Origin: Acidovorax benzenivorans
GTDB lineage: Bacteria > Pseudomonadota > Gammaproteobacteria > Burkholderiales > Burkholderiaceae_C
Length of the DNA: 64,000 nucleotides
NCBI RefSeq assembly: GCF_028680575.1
Contig: NZ_JAPCKI010000020.1
Span: 36,698-100,697 of the forward strand
Direction: 5' to 3'
The notes under the pieces are model-generated. The model was not told the origin of the DNA. It did no database searches and saw nothing but the letters and a program-made list of their open reading frames with translations. Of the stretch, positions 8,930-16,760 are shown piece by piece. The position numbers and the translations under genes were made by a program. Every line of letters starts with the position of its first letter. Position 1 is the first letter of the stretch.

Positions 8930-8993
8930 TTTTTAAGCTCGATGGGCTTCTTGCGCTTATTAATCAAGCGCAGGCAGCTATATATTCCATAGC
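8930..8993. repeat. Interspersed AT-containing repeat upstream of the nrt promoter
   Basis: A good copy of the repeat family: a TTTTT start, inverted CTTGCGCTT/AAGCGCAGG pair, then CAGCTATATATTCCATAGC. It lies between a TGGTGCA half-site (about 8875-8881) and the sigma-54 promoter at 9025, i.e. in what should be the enhancer-to-promoter spacer. Confidence 0.7.
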
Positions 8994-9024
8994 ACCCAAC
9001 GCTCCAACATGGCGCAGCGCGCGC

Positions 9025-9040
9025 TGGCACGCGCTTTGCA
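9025..9040 (+). promoter_or_regulatory. Sigma-54 promoter of nrtABC
   Basis: TGGCAC-GCGCT-TTGCA is an exact match to the sigma-54 consensus (TGGCAC, five bases, TTGCW). Expected start of transcription is near 9050, about 28 nt before the first leader hairpin. A possible NtrC half-site TGGTGCA lies near 8875; a full palindromic NtrC box was not seen. Confidence 0.88.
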
Positions 9041-9077
9041 TTGCTCAGTGCAAGACCAATGCAGGTCTGACCACTGA

Positions 9078-9220
9078 CAGCACTGACCCAACGGCGGGCC
9101 GGTGCTGACAAGGAGCCCCGGACCCGTTCCAGGCTCCACCAAGGACAAAGGCGTCCCCACCCGCACCCGGCTTTGCTTTGCAGCAGCCAGGCGCGGTGTG
9201 AGGACGCCTTTTTTGTTTTT
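9078..9220 (+). promoter_or_regulatory. ANTAR-controlled leader RNA of nrtABC with intrinsic terminator
   Basis: P1 (9078-9107): 12-bp stem with one A-C mismatch, loop AACGGC at 9090-9095. P2 (9143-9156): GGAC-AAAGGC-GTCC, loop with A at position 1 and G at position 4, as in known ANTAR targets. The terminator 5' arm AAAGGCGTCC (9147-9156) overlaps P2 and pairs exactly with GGACGCCTTT (9202-9211), followed by a T-rich tract to 9220. P2 and terminator are mutually exclusive, so NasT binding should permit read-through. An extra hairpin (GGAGCC/GGCTCC, 9112-9137) sits between P1 and P2 and is absent from the two sister leaders. Confidence 0.9.
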
Positions 9221-9240
9221 CACGCCACCAGGGATGCCCC

Positions 9241-10485
9241 ATGACCGATCTGTTGAAAACCAGCCTCAACCGCCGCACCGTGCTGCAGGCCGCCACCGTG
9301 GGCGCTGCGGGTGTGAGCCCCGCGCTGCGCGCGCTCGTCCACGCAGCGGGCTCCGACGCCCCCGAGAAGAAGGAAGTCAAGATCGGCTTCATCCCGCTGA
9401 CCGACTGCGCCAGCGTGGTCATGGCCTCGGTGCTGGGGTTCGACAAGAAATACGGCGTGACCATCGTCCCCAACAAGGAAGCCAGCTGGGCCGGCGTGCG
9501 CGACAAGCTCGTGAACGGCGAACTGGACTTTGCCCATGTGCTCTACGGCCTGGTCTATGGCGTGCACCTGGGCACCGCTGGCCCCAAGAAGGACATGGCA
9601 GTGCTGATGAACCTGAACAACAACGGCCAGGCCATCACCCTCTCCAAGGCGCTGGCCGACAAGGGCGCCGTGGATGGCCCGTCCCTGGCCAAACTGATGG
9701 CCAGCGAGAAGCGCGAATACACGTTTGCGGGCACCTTCCCCACCGGCACCCACGCGATGTGGATGCACTACTGGCTGGCAGCGGCAGGCATCAACCCGCT
9801 GTCGGGCGCCAAGCTCATCACCGTGCCGCCGCCACAGATGGTGGCCAACATGCGCGTGGGCAACATGGACGGCTTTTGCGTGGGCGAGCCCTGGAACCAC
9901 CGCGCCATCATGGACGGCATCGGCATCACGGCCAACACCACGCAAGACATCTGGAAGGACCACCCCGAAAAGGTGCTGGGCACCACGGCCGAATTCGTCA
10001 AGAAGTACCCCAACACCACCCGCGCCGTGATGATGGCCGTGCTGGAAGCCAGCCAGTGGATCGACGCCAGCCTGTCCAACAAGATGAAGATGGCCGAAAC
10101 CGTGGCGGGCAAGGCGTATGTAAACACCGGCGTGGACGCGATCAATCAGCGCATCCTGGGCCGCTACCAGAACGGCCTGGGCAAGACCTGGGACGACCCC
10201 AACCACATGAAGTTCTTCAACGACGGCGCGGTGAACTTCCCCTACCTGTCGGACGGCATGTGGTTCCTGACCCAGCACAAGCGCTGGGGCCTGCTCAAGA
10301 GCCATCCCGACTACCTGGCCGTGGCCAAGGAGGTCAACCAGGTGGACCTGTACAAGTCGGTGGCCAGCGCCATGAAGATCAGCGTACCCAAGGACGTGAT
10401 GCGCACCAGCAAGTTCATCGACGGTGTGGTGTGGGACGGCAAGGACCCCGCCAAGTACGCCGACGGTTTCAAGATCAAGGCCTGA
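9241..10485 (+). CDS. nrtA: Nitrate ABC transporter substrate-binding protein
   Basis: Periplasmic nitrate/nitrite receptor of the NrtA/CmpA family, 414 residues. The N-terminus LNRRTVLQAATVGAAGVSPA looks like a twin-arginine signal, with the mature protein starting near EKKEVKIGFIPLTDCASVV, the standard opening of this family. Conserved landmarks include TFAGTFPTGTHAMWMHYWLA and GEPWNHRAI, both in the anion-binding region. The presence of a signal sequence argues that it is the transporter component, not the signal-less cytosolic sensor NasS, which is homologous. It is the first gene of a sigma-54/ANTAR-controlled operon with nrtB and nrtC. Confidence 0.94.
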   Translation: MTDLLKTSLNRRTVLQAATVGAAGVSPALRALVHAAGSDAPEKKEVKIGFIPLTDCASVVMASVLGFDKKYGVTIVPNKEASWAGVRDKLVNGELDFAHVLYGLVYGVHLGTAGPKKDMAVLMNLNNNGQAITLSKALADKGAVDGPSLAKLMASEKREYTFAGTFPTGTHAMWMHYWLAAAGINPLSGAKLITVPPPQMVANMRVGNMDGFCVGEPWNHRAIMDGIGITANTTQDIWKDHPEKVLGTTAEFVKKYPNTTRAVMMAVLEASQWIDASLSNKMKMAETVAGKAYVNTGVDAINQRILGRYQNGLGKTWDDPNHMKFFNDGAVNFPYLSDGMWFLTQHKRWGLLKSHPDYLAVAKEVNQVDLYKSVASAMKISVPKDVMRTSKFIDGVVWDGKDPAKYADGFKIKA

Positions 10486-10550
10486 CAACGGCCCCACCCC
10501 AGCGCCCACCCGGCCCATCCCCGCAAGCAAGCCCTGCACAGGAGAAAACC

Positions 10551-11513
10551 ATGGTCAGTGCCGTCTTTCACTCCCCATTGGATGCAGCCCCCGTGGCTGC
10601 ACAGAATGCTATGACTAATGTAGCTAGCAGCGCTTTACCATCAAGCGCTAGAGGCCAAAAACACTCAAAGCCTGCAACCGCAGGCACTGGGACAGCCACC
10701 CCGGCGGCCCCAGCCCGCGACTGGGCTGCGCTGTCGCGCAGCTTCTGGATGGCGGTGCTGCCGCCGCTGTGTGGCCTGGGCTTGCTGGTGGGCCTGTGGG
10801 CGGTGGTATCCACCACCACGGGCGGCAGCATCCCCAGCCCCAGGGACACCTGGCTGCAGGCGCTGGAAGTGTTCAGCAACCCCTTCTACCGCAACGGCCC
10901 CAACGACCAGGGCGTGGGCTGGAACGTGCTGATGAGCCTGCAGCGCGTGGCCATCGGCTTCGGCATGGCGGCGCTGGTGGGCATTCCGGCGGGGTTTGTG
11001 ATCGGACGCTTCAACTTCCTGTCGCGCATGTTCAATCCGCTCATCAGCCTGCTGCGCCCTGTGTCGCCCCTGGCCTGGCTGCCCATTGGCCTCTTGGTGT
11101 TCAAGGGCGCCAACCCGGCCGCCATCTGGACCATCTTCATCTGCTCCATCTGGCCCATGATCATCAACACCGCCGTAGGCGTGCAACGCGTGCCGCAGGA
11201 CTACATGAACGTGGCCCGCGTGCTGAACCTGAGCGAATGGAAGATCGCCACCAAAATCCTCTTCCCCGCCGTGCTGCCCTACATGCTGACCGGTGTGCGC
11301 CTGGCCGTGGGCACCGCGTGGCTCGTGATCGTGGCCGCCGAGATGCTGACGGGCGGAGTGGGCATTGGCTTCTGGGTGTGGGACGAGTGGAACAACCTCA
11401 ACGTCAAGAACATCATCATCGCGATCTTCGTGATCGGCATCGTGGGCCTCGTGCTGGAGTACGCCCTCATCAAGCTGGCCACTGCATTCACGTTCGAAGA
11501 GGTAAAAGCATGA
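10551..11513 (+). CDS. nrtB: Nitrate ABC transporter permease
   Basis: Inner-membrane permease, 320 residues. Start at the ATG at 10551, preceded by AGGAG. The first 60 residues are low-complexity and unlike other NrtB proteins; residues about 19-37 (AMTNVASSALPSSARGQKH) are encoded by a copy of the interspersed repeat at 10608-10661, apparently inserted in frame in a tolerant region. The transporter proper begins near WAALSRSFWMAVLPPLCGLG. The coupling loop region includes FFNPL-like LSRMFNPLISLLRPVSPLAW and the late LVIVAAEMLTGGVGIGFWVW. Its stop overlaps the nrtC start (ATGA). Confidence 0.93.
   Translation: MVSAVFHSPLDAAPVAAQNAMTNVASSALPSSARGQKHSKPATAGTGTATPAAPARDWAALSRSFWMAVLPPLCGLGLLVGLWAVVSTTTGGSIPSPRDTWLQALEVFSNPFYRNGPNDQGVGWNVLMSLQRVAIGFGMAALVGIPAGFVIGRFNFLSRMFNPLISLLRPVSPLAWLPIGLLVFKGANPAAIWTIFICSIWPMIINTAVGVQRVPQDYMNVARVLNLSEWKIATKILFPAVLPYMLTGVRLAVGTAWLVIVAAEMLTGGVGIGFWVWDEWNNLNVKNIIIAIFVIGIVGLVLEYALIKLATAFTFEEVKA
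10608..10661. repeat. Interspersed repeat inside the nrtB coding region
   Basis: GCTATGACTAATGTAGCTAG, then inverted AGCGCTT/AAGCGCT and GAGGCCAAAAA. The order is the reverse complement of the TTTTTGGCMTC-to-GATAGC copies elsewhere. It encodes about 18 residues of the non-conserved NrtB N-terminal extension without breaking the frame. Confidence 0.8.
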
Positions 11514-12349
11514 ACACGACCACCACTGCAGCATCCGCACACCCCTCCATGAGCACCAAGTTCATCGAGGTCCACGGCGTCGAGCAGACTTTCAAGACCG
11601 CCAAGGGCCTGTTCCCGGCGCTGCGCGACATCAACCTCACGATTGCCAAGGGCGAGTTCGTGGCGCTCATCGGCCACTCGGGCTGCGGCAAGTCCACCTT
11701 GCTCAACCTGATCGCGGGCCTGACCACACCCACCAACGGCGCTCTGCTGTGCGCCAACAAGGAGATCCGGGGCCCGGGCCCCGAGCGGGCCGTGGTGTTC
11801 CAGAACCACTCGCTGCTGCCGTGGCTTACCTGCTTCGACAACATCTACCTGGCGGTGGAGCGCGTGTTTGGCGGCAAGGAGAGCAAGGCCCAGCTCAAAG
11901 CACGCACCGACGCCGCACTGGCCCTGGTGGGCCTCACGCCCGCAGGCCAGAAGCGCCCCGGCGAGATCTCGGGTGGCATGAAGCAGCGCGTGGGCATTGC
12001 CCGCGCCCTGTCGATGGAACCCCAGGTGCTGCTGATGGACGAGCCCTTTGGCGCACTGGACGCACTCACCCGTGCCAAGCTGCAGGACGAGCTGCTGGAG
12101 ATCGTCGCGCGTACCCAAAGCACCGTGGTGATGGTGACGCACGACGTGGACGAAGCCGTGCTACTGTCCGACAAGATCGTGATGATGACCAACGGCCCTG
12201 CAGCCACGATTGGCGAGGTACTGGCCGTGGACCTGCCCCGCCCCCGCAAGCGCGTGGAACTGGCCGAAGACCCGCAGTACGTGCACTACCGCAAGGCGGT
12301 GATTGACTTCCTCTACACGCGGCAGGGCCACGTCGAAAAAGCCGCTTGA
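11510..12349 (+). CDS. nrtD: Nitrate ABC transporter ATP-binding protein
   Basis: Cytoplasmic ATPase, 279 residues, coupled to nrtB by a 4-nt overlap. Walker A is GHSGCGKSTLL, the Q-loop is VVFQNHSLLPW, the signature is ISGGMKQRVGIARAL and Walker B is VLLMDEPFGALDA. It has the NrtD-type length and lacks the NrtA-like C-terminal regulatory domain found in cyanobacterial NrtC, so the transporter has two copies of this single ATPase. In proteobacteria the gene is variously called nrtC, nrtD or nasD. A strong terminator follows at 12385. Confidence 0.93.
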   Translation: MNTTTTAASAHPSMSTKFIEVHGVEQTFKTAKGLFPALRDINLTIAKGEFVALIGHSGCGKSTLLNLIAGLTTPTNGALLCANKEIRGPGPERAVVFQNHSLLPWLTCFDNIYLAVERVFGGKESKAQLKARTDAALALVGLTPAGQKRPGEISGGMKQRVGIARALSMEPQVLLMDEPFGALDALTRAKLQDELLEIVARTQSTVVMVTHDVDEAVLLSDKIVMMTNGPAATIGEVLAVDLPRPRKRVELAEDPQYVHYRKAVIDFLYTRQGHVEKAA

Positions 12350-12384
12350 GCGGCCGGGTCGGCGACGCCCCAGACACCCGAAAC

Positions 12385-12424
12385 AAAAGGGCTCTGACCA
12401 GATCGGTCAGAGCCCTTTTTACAG
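12385..12424 (+). terminator. Intrinsic terminator of nrtABC
   Basis: AAAAGGGCTCTGACC (12385-12399) pairs perfectly with GGTCAGAGCCCTTTT (12405-12419) across a 5-nt loop, with a T run after it. A 15-bp stem ends the nitrate importer operon. Confidence 0.93.
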
Positions 12425-12474
12425 CGTAACGTCAAAGGTAACCGCCGACAGAACGCGCGCTGACTCAAGCCAGT

Positions 12475-12592
12475 GCCCCCGCGCGCAAAGGCCGCCCCGC
12501 CGCGCCGGGGTGGCCCCCCTTTTCGAATGGCGCAGCCGTACGACAGAAGGGGGGGGAAGGCGCGCAGCGCCTCAGGGGGCGGCCCCTTACCG
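12475..12592. repeat. GC-rich interspersed repeat, inverse orientation
   Basis: Region between the nrt terminator and the CBS gene. It contains GGCCGCCCCGCC and CTTTTCG/CGAATGG-type blocks, a G-run (AGAAGGGGGGGGAAGG) and ends CAGCGCCTCAGGGGGCGG, the reverse complement of the CCCCCTGAG-type ends at 8739 and 18985. No gene seen. Confidence 0.5.
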
Positions 12593-13030
12593 TTAATGCG
12601 TGCCTGTGATGTAGTTTTCCAACTGCTCAATGATGAATTTTTGCTCGGAGATGATGTCCTTGACCAGGTCACCGATGGAAATCATGCCCACCAGCTTGCC
12701 GCCATCCACCACGGGCAGGTGACGCAGGCGGTTGTTGCTCATGAGTTGCATGCACTGCTCGCTGGTCTGGTCGGGGCGCACGAACATCACGGCCGAGGTC
12801 ATCACATCCTTGACCTGCGTGACGGCCGAGGTGCGCCCCATGAGGGCAATTTTGCGGGCGTAGTCCCGCTCTGTGAAGATGCCGGCGATGGCCGTGCCCT
12901 CGGTCACGATGAGCGCACCAATGCCCTTGTCAGCCATGAGCTGGAGGGCATCCAGCACAGAAGCTGCGGGGGTGATGGTGTGGACGGTGGCGTCGGGTTT
13001 GGACTGAAGAATCTTGGCGACTGCGGTCAT
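12593..13030 (-). CDS. Two-CBS-domain protein
   Basis: Small cytoplasmic protein of 145 residues made only of two CBS domains (about 8-65 and 75-135), a pair that normally binds adenine nucleotides and senses energy state. The start at 13030 follows a strong AGGGAGG ribosome site; the longer frame to 13063 adds ten residues with no support. The sequence TERDYARKIALMGRTSAVTQ and RLRHLPVVDGGKLVGMISIG are typical of the widespread stand-alone CBS proteins of proteobacteria. No partner is apparent; neighbours face other ways. Confidence 0.92.
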   Translation of the reverse strand: MTAVAKILQSKPDATVHTITPAASVLDALQLMADKGIGALIVTEGTAIAGIFTERDYARKIALMGRTSAVTQVKDVMTSAVMFVRPDQTSEQCMQLMSNNRLRHLPVVDGGKLVGMISIGDLVKDIISEQKFIIEQLENYITGTH

Positions 13031-13568
13031 GGAAACCTCCCTCGTGAGAACGAAAACGGGCACAGAGAGATTTCAGCCCATAAGCCCCGTGCGCGCAACC
13101 CACGCAAGCCCCATTTGCGGCGCTTTTTGATCATCTTGTTGCACGGCGAATGCAACGGATGTTTCTGCCCCGTTGCATCCCGCCTTACCCGAAACAAACT
13201 GAAAAGAAGCGAAACCGCAGCGAGACGACGCCACCGGCCCAGCCCGGCACGATGGAGCCCATGTTCAACGCACCGGCCACACATCCATCACCGGCTTCTG
13301 CAACCCACCGGCGCCCAGCGGTATCCACGGTAACCCGTCGGTATTGCGAAGGCGACCAGGCGACACGGAAGCCTCAGAGGATTGTTTCCAATACTGGAAC
13401 AGTTAGTTCGCGACTCAGTGGTTTTTCTCTGAACAGCACCGGCGTACAGTTCATCCCATCGATGAGCCGAACCCGCAAGGCGACTCACCGAACCCGGTGC
13501 GAAGCGAGTCGTTTTTGATCTTCACCCGGTTTTTTTGAGACGCTTTTTTAACTTCAAGGATTTCCATC
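13031..13568. other. Intergenic region with a terminator-like hairpin before the DUF4148-like genes
   Basis: A 538-nt gap with no credible gene. It contains an inverted TTCCA-ATAC-TGGAA (13386-13399) and a hairpin CGACTCACCG (13481-13490) with CGGTGCGAAGCGAGTCG (13495-13511) followed by TTTTT. The hairpin lies 58 nt upstream of the first small secreted protein gene. It may be an attenuator in a long 5' leader, or the end of a short unannotated transcript from the area of 13380. Confidence 0.4.
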
Positions 13569-13859
13569 ATGAACAACACCGCACGTTTCCTGTCTATCGC
13601 CGCTGTGGCCGCTTTCGCTTCCTTTGGTGCCCAGGCTGATGAAGCCGATGCTTCGCAGTTCGCCACAAAGTTTGAAACCAGCCGCACCCGCGCTGAAGTG
13701 GTCGCCGAAGCCGCCACCGCAGTGCAGATGCGCAGCCAGGAGCCCGCAGGCTCCCGCGTGGTGACCTACAAGTCCACGGTTGACCGCGCCGCTGTGCGTG
13801 CCGAAGCGGCCGCTCAAGCCATGCGCACTGGCCGCGTGGGCCCTGCTGAAGGCGGTTGA
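13569..13859 (+). CDS. Small secreted DUF4148-like protein, copy 1
   Basis: A 96-residue protein with a clear Sec signal peptide (MNNTARFLSIAAVAAFASFG, cleavage near AQA) and a short mature domain rich in Ala, Arg and Glu (TRAEVVAEAAT, SRVVTYKSTVDRAAVRAEA). The TRAEV motif followed by a charged helix resembles the betaproteobacterial DUF4148 family, function unknown; the assignment is tentative. It is nearly identical over the first 55 residues to the next gene, so the pair is a recent tandem duplication. Exported to the periplasm by inference. Confidence 0.85.
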   Translation: MNNTARFLSIAAVAAFASFGAQADEADASQFATKFETSRTRAEVVAEAATAVQMRSQEPAGSRVVTYKSTVDRAAVRAEAAAQAMRTGRVGPAEGG

Positions 13860-13943
13860 TTCAACTTTTTGAATCCACGGCTTCACCCTTCGCGTATTCC
13901 AGATACCTCGTCAATATTTTTTGAATTTCACAGGAGTTTCATC

Positions 13944-14237
13944 ATGAACAAGACTGCCCGTTTCCTCTCTATCGCCGCTGTGGCCGCTTTCGCTTCCTTT
14001 GGTGCCCAGGCTGACGAAGCCGATGCTTCGCAGTTCGCCACCAAGTTTGAAACCAACCGCACCCGCGCTGAAGTGGCTGCTGAAGCCGCTACCGTGGCCC
14101 AGACCCGCAGCATTGAGCCAGCAGGTTCGCGTGTGGTGACTTACAAGTCCACGGCTGACCGCGCTGCTGTGCGTGCCCAAGCTGCTGAAGCCCTGCGCAC
14201 TGGCCAGATTTCGTCCGGCGAAATCGGCTCCATGTAA
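13944..14237 (+). CDS. Small secreted DUF4148-like protein, copy 2
   Basis: A 97-residue sister of the preceding gene, ATG at 13944 behind ACAGGAG. The signal peptides differ at one position (N to K at residue 3) and the mature parts diverge mostly at the C-terminus, where this copy ends ALRTGQISSGEIGSM. Even the nucleotide sequence of the signal region is almost unchanged between copies, pointing to recent duplication or gene conversion. A strong terminator at 14283 follows. Function unknown. Confidence 0.85.
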   Translation: MNKTARFLSIAAVAAFASFGAQADEADASQFATKFETNRTRAEVAAEAATVAQTRSIEPAGSRVVTYKSTADRAAVRAQAAEALRTGQISSGEIGSM

Positions 14238-14282
14238 TTCGCTCGGCCTGCACCACGGTGCAGGTGGAAGATTGCAAATGCC

Positions 14283-14320
14283 AAAAAGGCCGAGGCCCCT
14301 GTGGGGGCCTCGGCCTTTTT
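14283..14320 (+). terminator. Intrinsic terminator after the DUF4148-like pair
   Basis: AAAAAGGCCGAGGCCCC (14283-14299) pairs with GGGGCCTCGGCCTTTTT (14304-14320) across a 4-nt loop. The symmetric A/T flanks make it able to work in both directions, which suits its place between convergent genes. Confidence 0.9.
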
Positions 14321-14389
14321 CATGGCGCTTCGTCAAAAAAAGAAGAGCGCCATCGCAGCGTGAAGGCCGCCAAGGCCCTCCGCCAAGAA

Positions 14390-15409
14390 CTACTTGCCGG
14401 CGCGCGCCTGGGCCACCGCTGCCTGCACTTCCTTCCACAGGCCTTCACCCACGTTGGCCGCGATGCTGGCGTTCACTGCACTGAGCTTTTCGCGCATGCG
14501 GTTGGCTTCGGCAGCGGGCAGTTCGTTGACCTGCATGCCCTTGCCCTTGAGGTCGGCCAGCGCCTTGTCTGCCTCGGCCCGTGTGTCCTGGCGCTCGAAA
14601 TCGCGGCTCTTCTTGGCGGCATCAAGCAGCACCTTCTGCTCGGCCTTCGAGAGGCCATCCCAATACTTCTTGCTCACCAGCACGATCCAGGGGCTGTAGA
14701 CGTGATTGGTCACGGTGAGGTACTTTTGCACCTCATAGAACTTGCTCGACAAGATGGTGTTGTAGGGGTTCTCCTGGCCATCCACCGTCTTGGTTTCGAG
14801 GGCAGTGAAGAGTTCCGAGAACGGCAGCGGCACCGCGTTGGCGCCCAGGGTCTTGAAGCTGTCGAGGAACACGTTGTTCTGCATCACGCGCAGCTTGATG
14901 CCGTCCATGTCTTCCAGCTTGTTAACCGGGCGTTTGCTGTTGGTGAGGTTGCGAAAGCCGTTCTCCCAATACACCAGGCCCACCAGGCCCTTTTCCTGCA
15001 GCTTGTCCATCACCTTCTGGCCCACGGGGCCGTCCAGCACCACGTCGGCTTCCTTGGCGTTATTGAACAAAAACGGCGTGTCCCAGATCGCCATTTCCTT
15101 GGTGATGCCCACCAGCGTGGCGGTGGAGCCCACCATCATCTCCTGCGCACCGCCGATCAGGGCCTGCTGCATTTGCACGTCCGAGCCCAGCGCGGCAGCG
15201 CCAATGGCGCGCATCTTCATCTTGCCGCCCGAGGCCTTTTCCACTTCCTGGGCAAACAGCTTGGTAGCACGACCCTGGTTGGAGTCCTCGTTCAGGCCGT
15301 AGCCAAAACGGATGATGCGCGGCTTGAAGTCTTGCGCTGCGGCCTGGAACGAGCAGGCGATGGCAGCGACCGACAGGGCGGCGAGCAAGGTACGGCGGAA
15401 AGTTTTCAT
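14390..15409 (-). CDS. TRAP transporter substrate-binding protein (DctP family)
   Basis: Periplasmic receptor of a tripartite ATP-independent transporter, 339 residues. Start at 15409 behind GGAGACAACC; the frame extends upstream without support. Signal peptide MKTFRRTLLAALSVAAIACS with cleavage after AAA/AQ. The mature protein opens KPRIIRFGYGLNEDSNQGRA and has the DctP core around NKLEDMDGIKLRVMQN, including the Arg that normally clamps the substrate carboxylate (LRVM), plus TVDGQENPYNTI. Together with gluconokinase and the LacI regulator upstream, the substrate is probably gluconate or a related sugar acid; this is inferred from context. Confidence 0.92.
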   Translation of the reverse strand: MKTFRRTLLAALSVAAIACSFQAAAQDFKPRIIRFGYGLNEDSNQGRATKLFAQEVEKASGGKMKMRAIGAAALGSDVQMQQALIGGAQEMMVGSTATLVGITKEMAIWDTPFLFNNAKEADVVLDGPVGQKVMDKLQEKGLVGLVYWENGFRNLTNSKRPVNKLEDMDGIKLRVMQNNVFLDSFKTLGANAVPLPFSELFTALETKTVDGQENPYNTILSSKFYEVQKYLTVTNHVYSPWIVLVSKKYWDGLSKAEQKVLLDAAKKSRDFERQDTRAEADKALADLKGKGMQVNELPAAEANRMREKLSAVNASIAANVGEGLWKEVQAAVAQARAGK

Positions 15410-15455
15410 GGTTGTCTCCATTGGCGAGGGGGAAGGGAAAATGAGTGAAGGCAAG

Positions 15456-16757
15456 TCAGCGCAGCCACACCACAGGTGCAGTCACGATCTGGGGAAAAAC
15501 GACCAGCAGCGCCAGGATCAGCACATAGGTGAAGAGGAACGGGTTCACACCCTTGATCACGCTGTGCATCGAGATGCGCCCCACCCCGGCCACCACATTG
15601 AGCACGGTGCCCACGGGCGGGGTGATGAGGCCAATGGCGCCGTTGAGCACAAACATCAGGCCGAAGTACACCGGGTCGATCCCCGCCTTGACGGCAATCG
15701 GCAGCATCACGGGCGCGAAGATCAGGATGGTGGGCGTGAGGTCCAGCGCCGTGCCGATCAGCACCAGCACGATCATCATCACGGCCATCAGGAGACGCGG
15801 GTTCTCCACCAGCGGGCCCAGCCAGCTGGTCAGCACATTGGGGAGATCGGCCAGGGTGATCATGTAGCTGGCCACCTGGGCGCCTGCGCACAAAAACATC
15901 ACGATGGAGGTCGTCTTGGCCGCACGCACCAGCACGCCATAGATGTCGGCCAGCTTCATCTCGCGGTGGATGAACAGTGCCACCACCAGCGCATAGAACG
16001 CAGCCACCACGGCGGCCTCGGTAGGGGTGAACACGCCGGTCTTCATGCCGCCGATGATGATGAGCGGCATCAGCATGGCCCAGAAGGCGCGCACCGTGGC
16101 GCGCAGGCGATCCTTGATGGGCAGCGGCTCGCCTTTTGGCAAGTCCATACCGCGCAGCACCCAGCGCCAGGCAAAGATGAGACCTGCGCCCATCATCAGC
16201 CCCGGCACGATGCCTGACACGAACAGTGCCGAGATCGAGGTGTTGGTCGTCACGCCGTAGATCACAAACGGCATGGACGGCGGAATGATGGGCGCGATGA
16301 TGCCGCCCGAGGCAATCAGCCCGGCAGACGTGTTCATGGGATAACCTTGCTGGCGCATCATGGGCAGCAGGATGGTGGCCAGCGCGGCCGTGTCGGCCAG
16401 GGCCGACCCGCTCATGCTCGCCATCAGCACCGCAGCGCCGATGGCCACGTAGCCCAGCCCACCCCGGATATGCCCCACCCAGGCCTGCGCCATGTCGATG
16501 ATGCGGCGGCTGATGCCGCCCGAGTTCATCAACTCACCCGCCAGGATGAAGAAGGGCACGGCCAGCAGCGGAAAACTGTCCACCCCAGCCACCAGGTTCT
16601 GTGCGAGCAACTGCGCGTCCCAGAAGTCGAGCACCCAGGCCATCCCGGCGCCCGTGAGCACCAGGGCCAGGCCCATGTTCATGCCCGTGCCCATCAGCAC
16701 CAGCATGCCCAGCGAAAAAACAAGAAAAGCCTGCGCTTCAGGTCCCATGGCCATCAT
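15456..16757 (-). CDS. TRAP transporter large permease (DctM family)
   Basis: Inner-membrane transport subunit of 433 residues with about 12 hydrophobic helices. Motifs include FPLLAVPFFILAGELMNSGG near residue 65, MSGSALADTAALATILLPMM near 120 and GLITPPVGTVLNVVAG near 380, all characteristic of DctM. It uses an ion gradient, usually sodium, to move a carboxylate delivered by the DctP subunit. It starts 3 nt after the small permease stop and ends 46 nt before the binding-protein gene, on the same transcript as gntK. Confidence 0.94.
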   Translation of the reverse strand: MMAMGPEAQAFLVFSLGMLVLMGTGMNMGLALVLTGAGMAWVLDFWDAQLLAQNLVAGVDSFPLLAVPFFILAGELMNSGGISRRIIDMAQAWVGHIRGGLGYVAIGAAVLMASMSGSALADTAALATILLPMMRQQGYPMNTSAGLIASGGIIAPIIPPSMPFVIYGVTTNTSISALFVSGIVPGLMMGAGLIFAWRWVLRGMDLPKGEPLPIKDRLRATVRAFWAMLMPLIIIGGMKTGVFTPTEAAVVAAFYALVVALFIHREMKLADIYGVLVRAAKTTSIVMFLCAGAQVASYMITLADLPNVLTSWLGPLVENPRLLMAVMMIVLVLIGTALDLTPTILIFAPVMLPIAVKAGIDPVYFGLMFVLNGAIGLITPPVGTVLNVVAGVGRISMHSVIKGVNPFLFTYVLILALLVVFPQIVTAPVVWLR

Positions 16758-16760
16758 TGC

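Noticed and set aside
8923..9111. Short open frames in the nasT-nrtA gap
   Set aside because: They coincide with the interspersed repeat, the sigma-54 promoter and the leader, and have no homology or ribosome site.
9102..10550. Continuous open frame running from the leader into nrtB
   Set aside because: It overlaps nrtA out of frame and has Arg/Gly/Pro composition; nrtB begins at 10551 with its own ribosome site.
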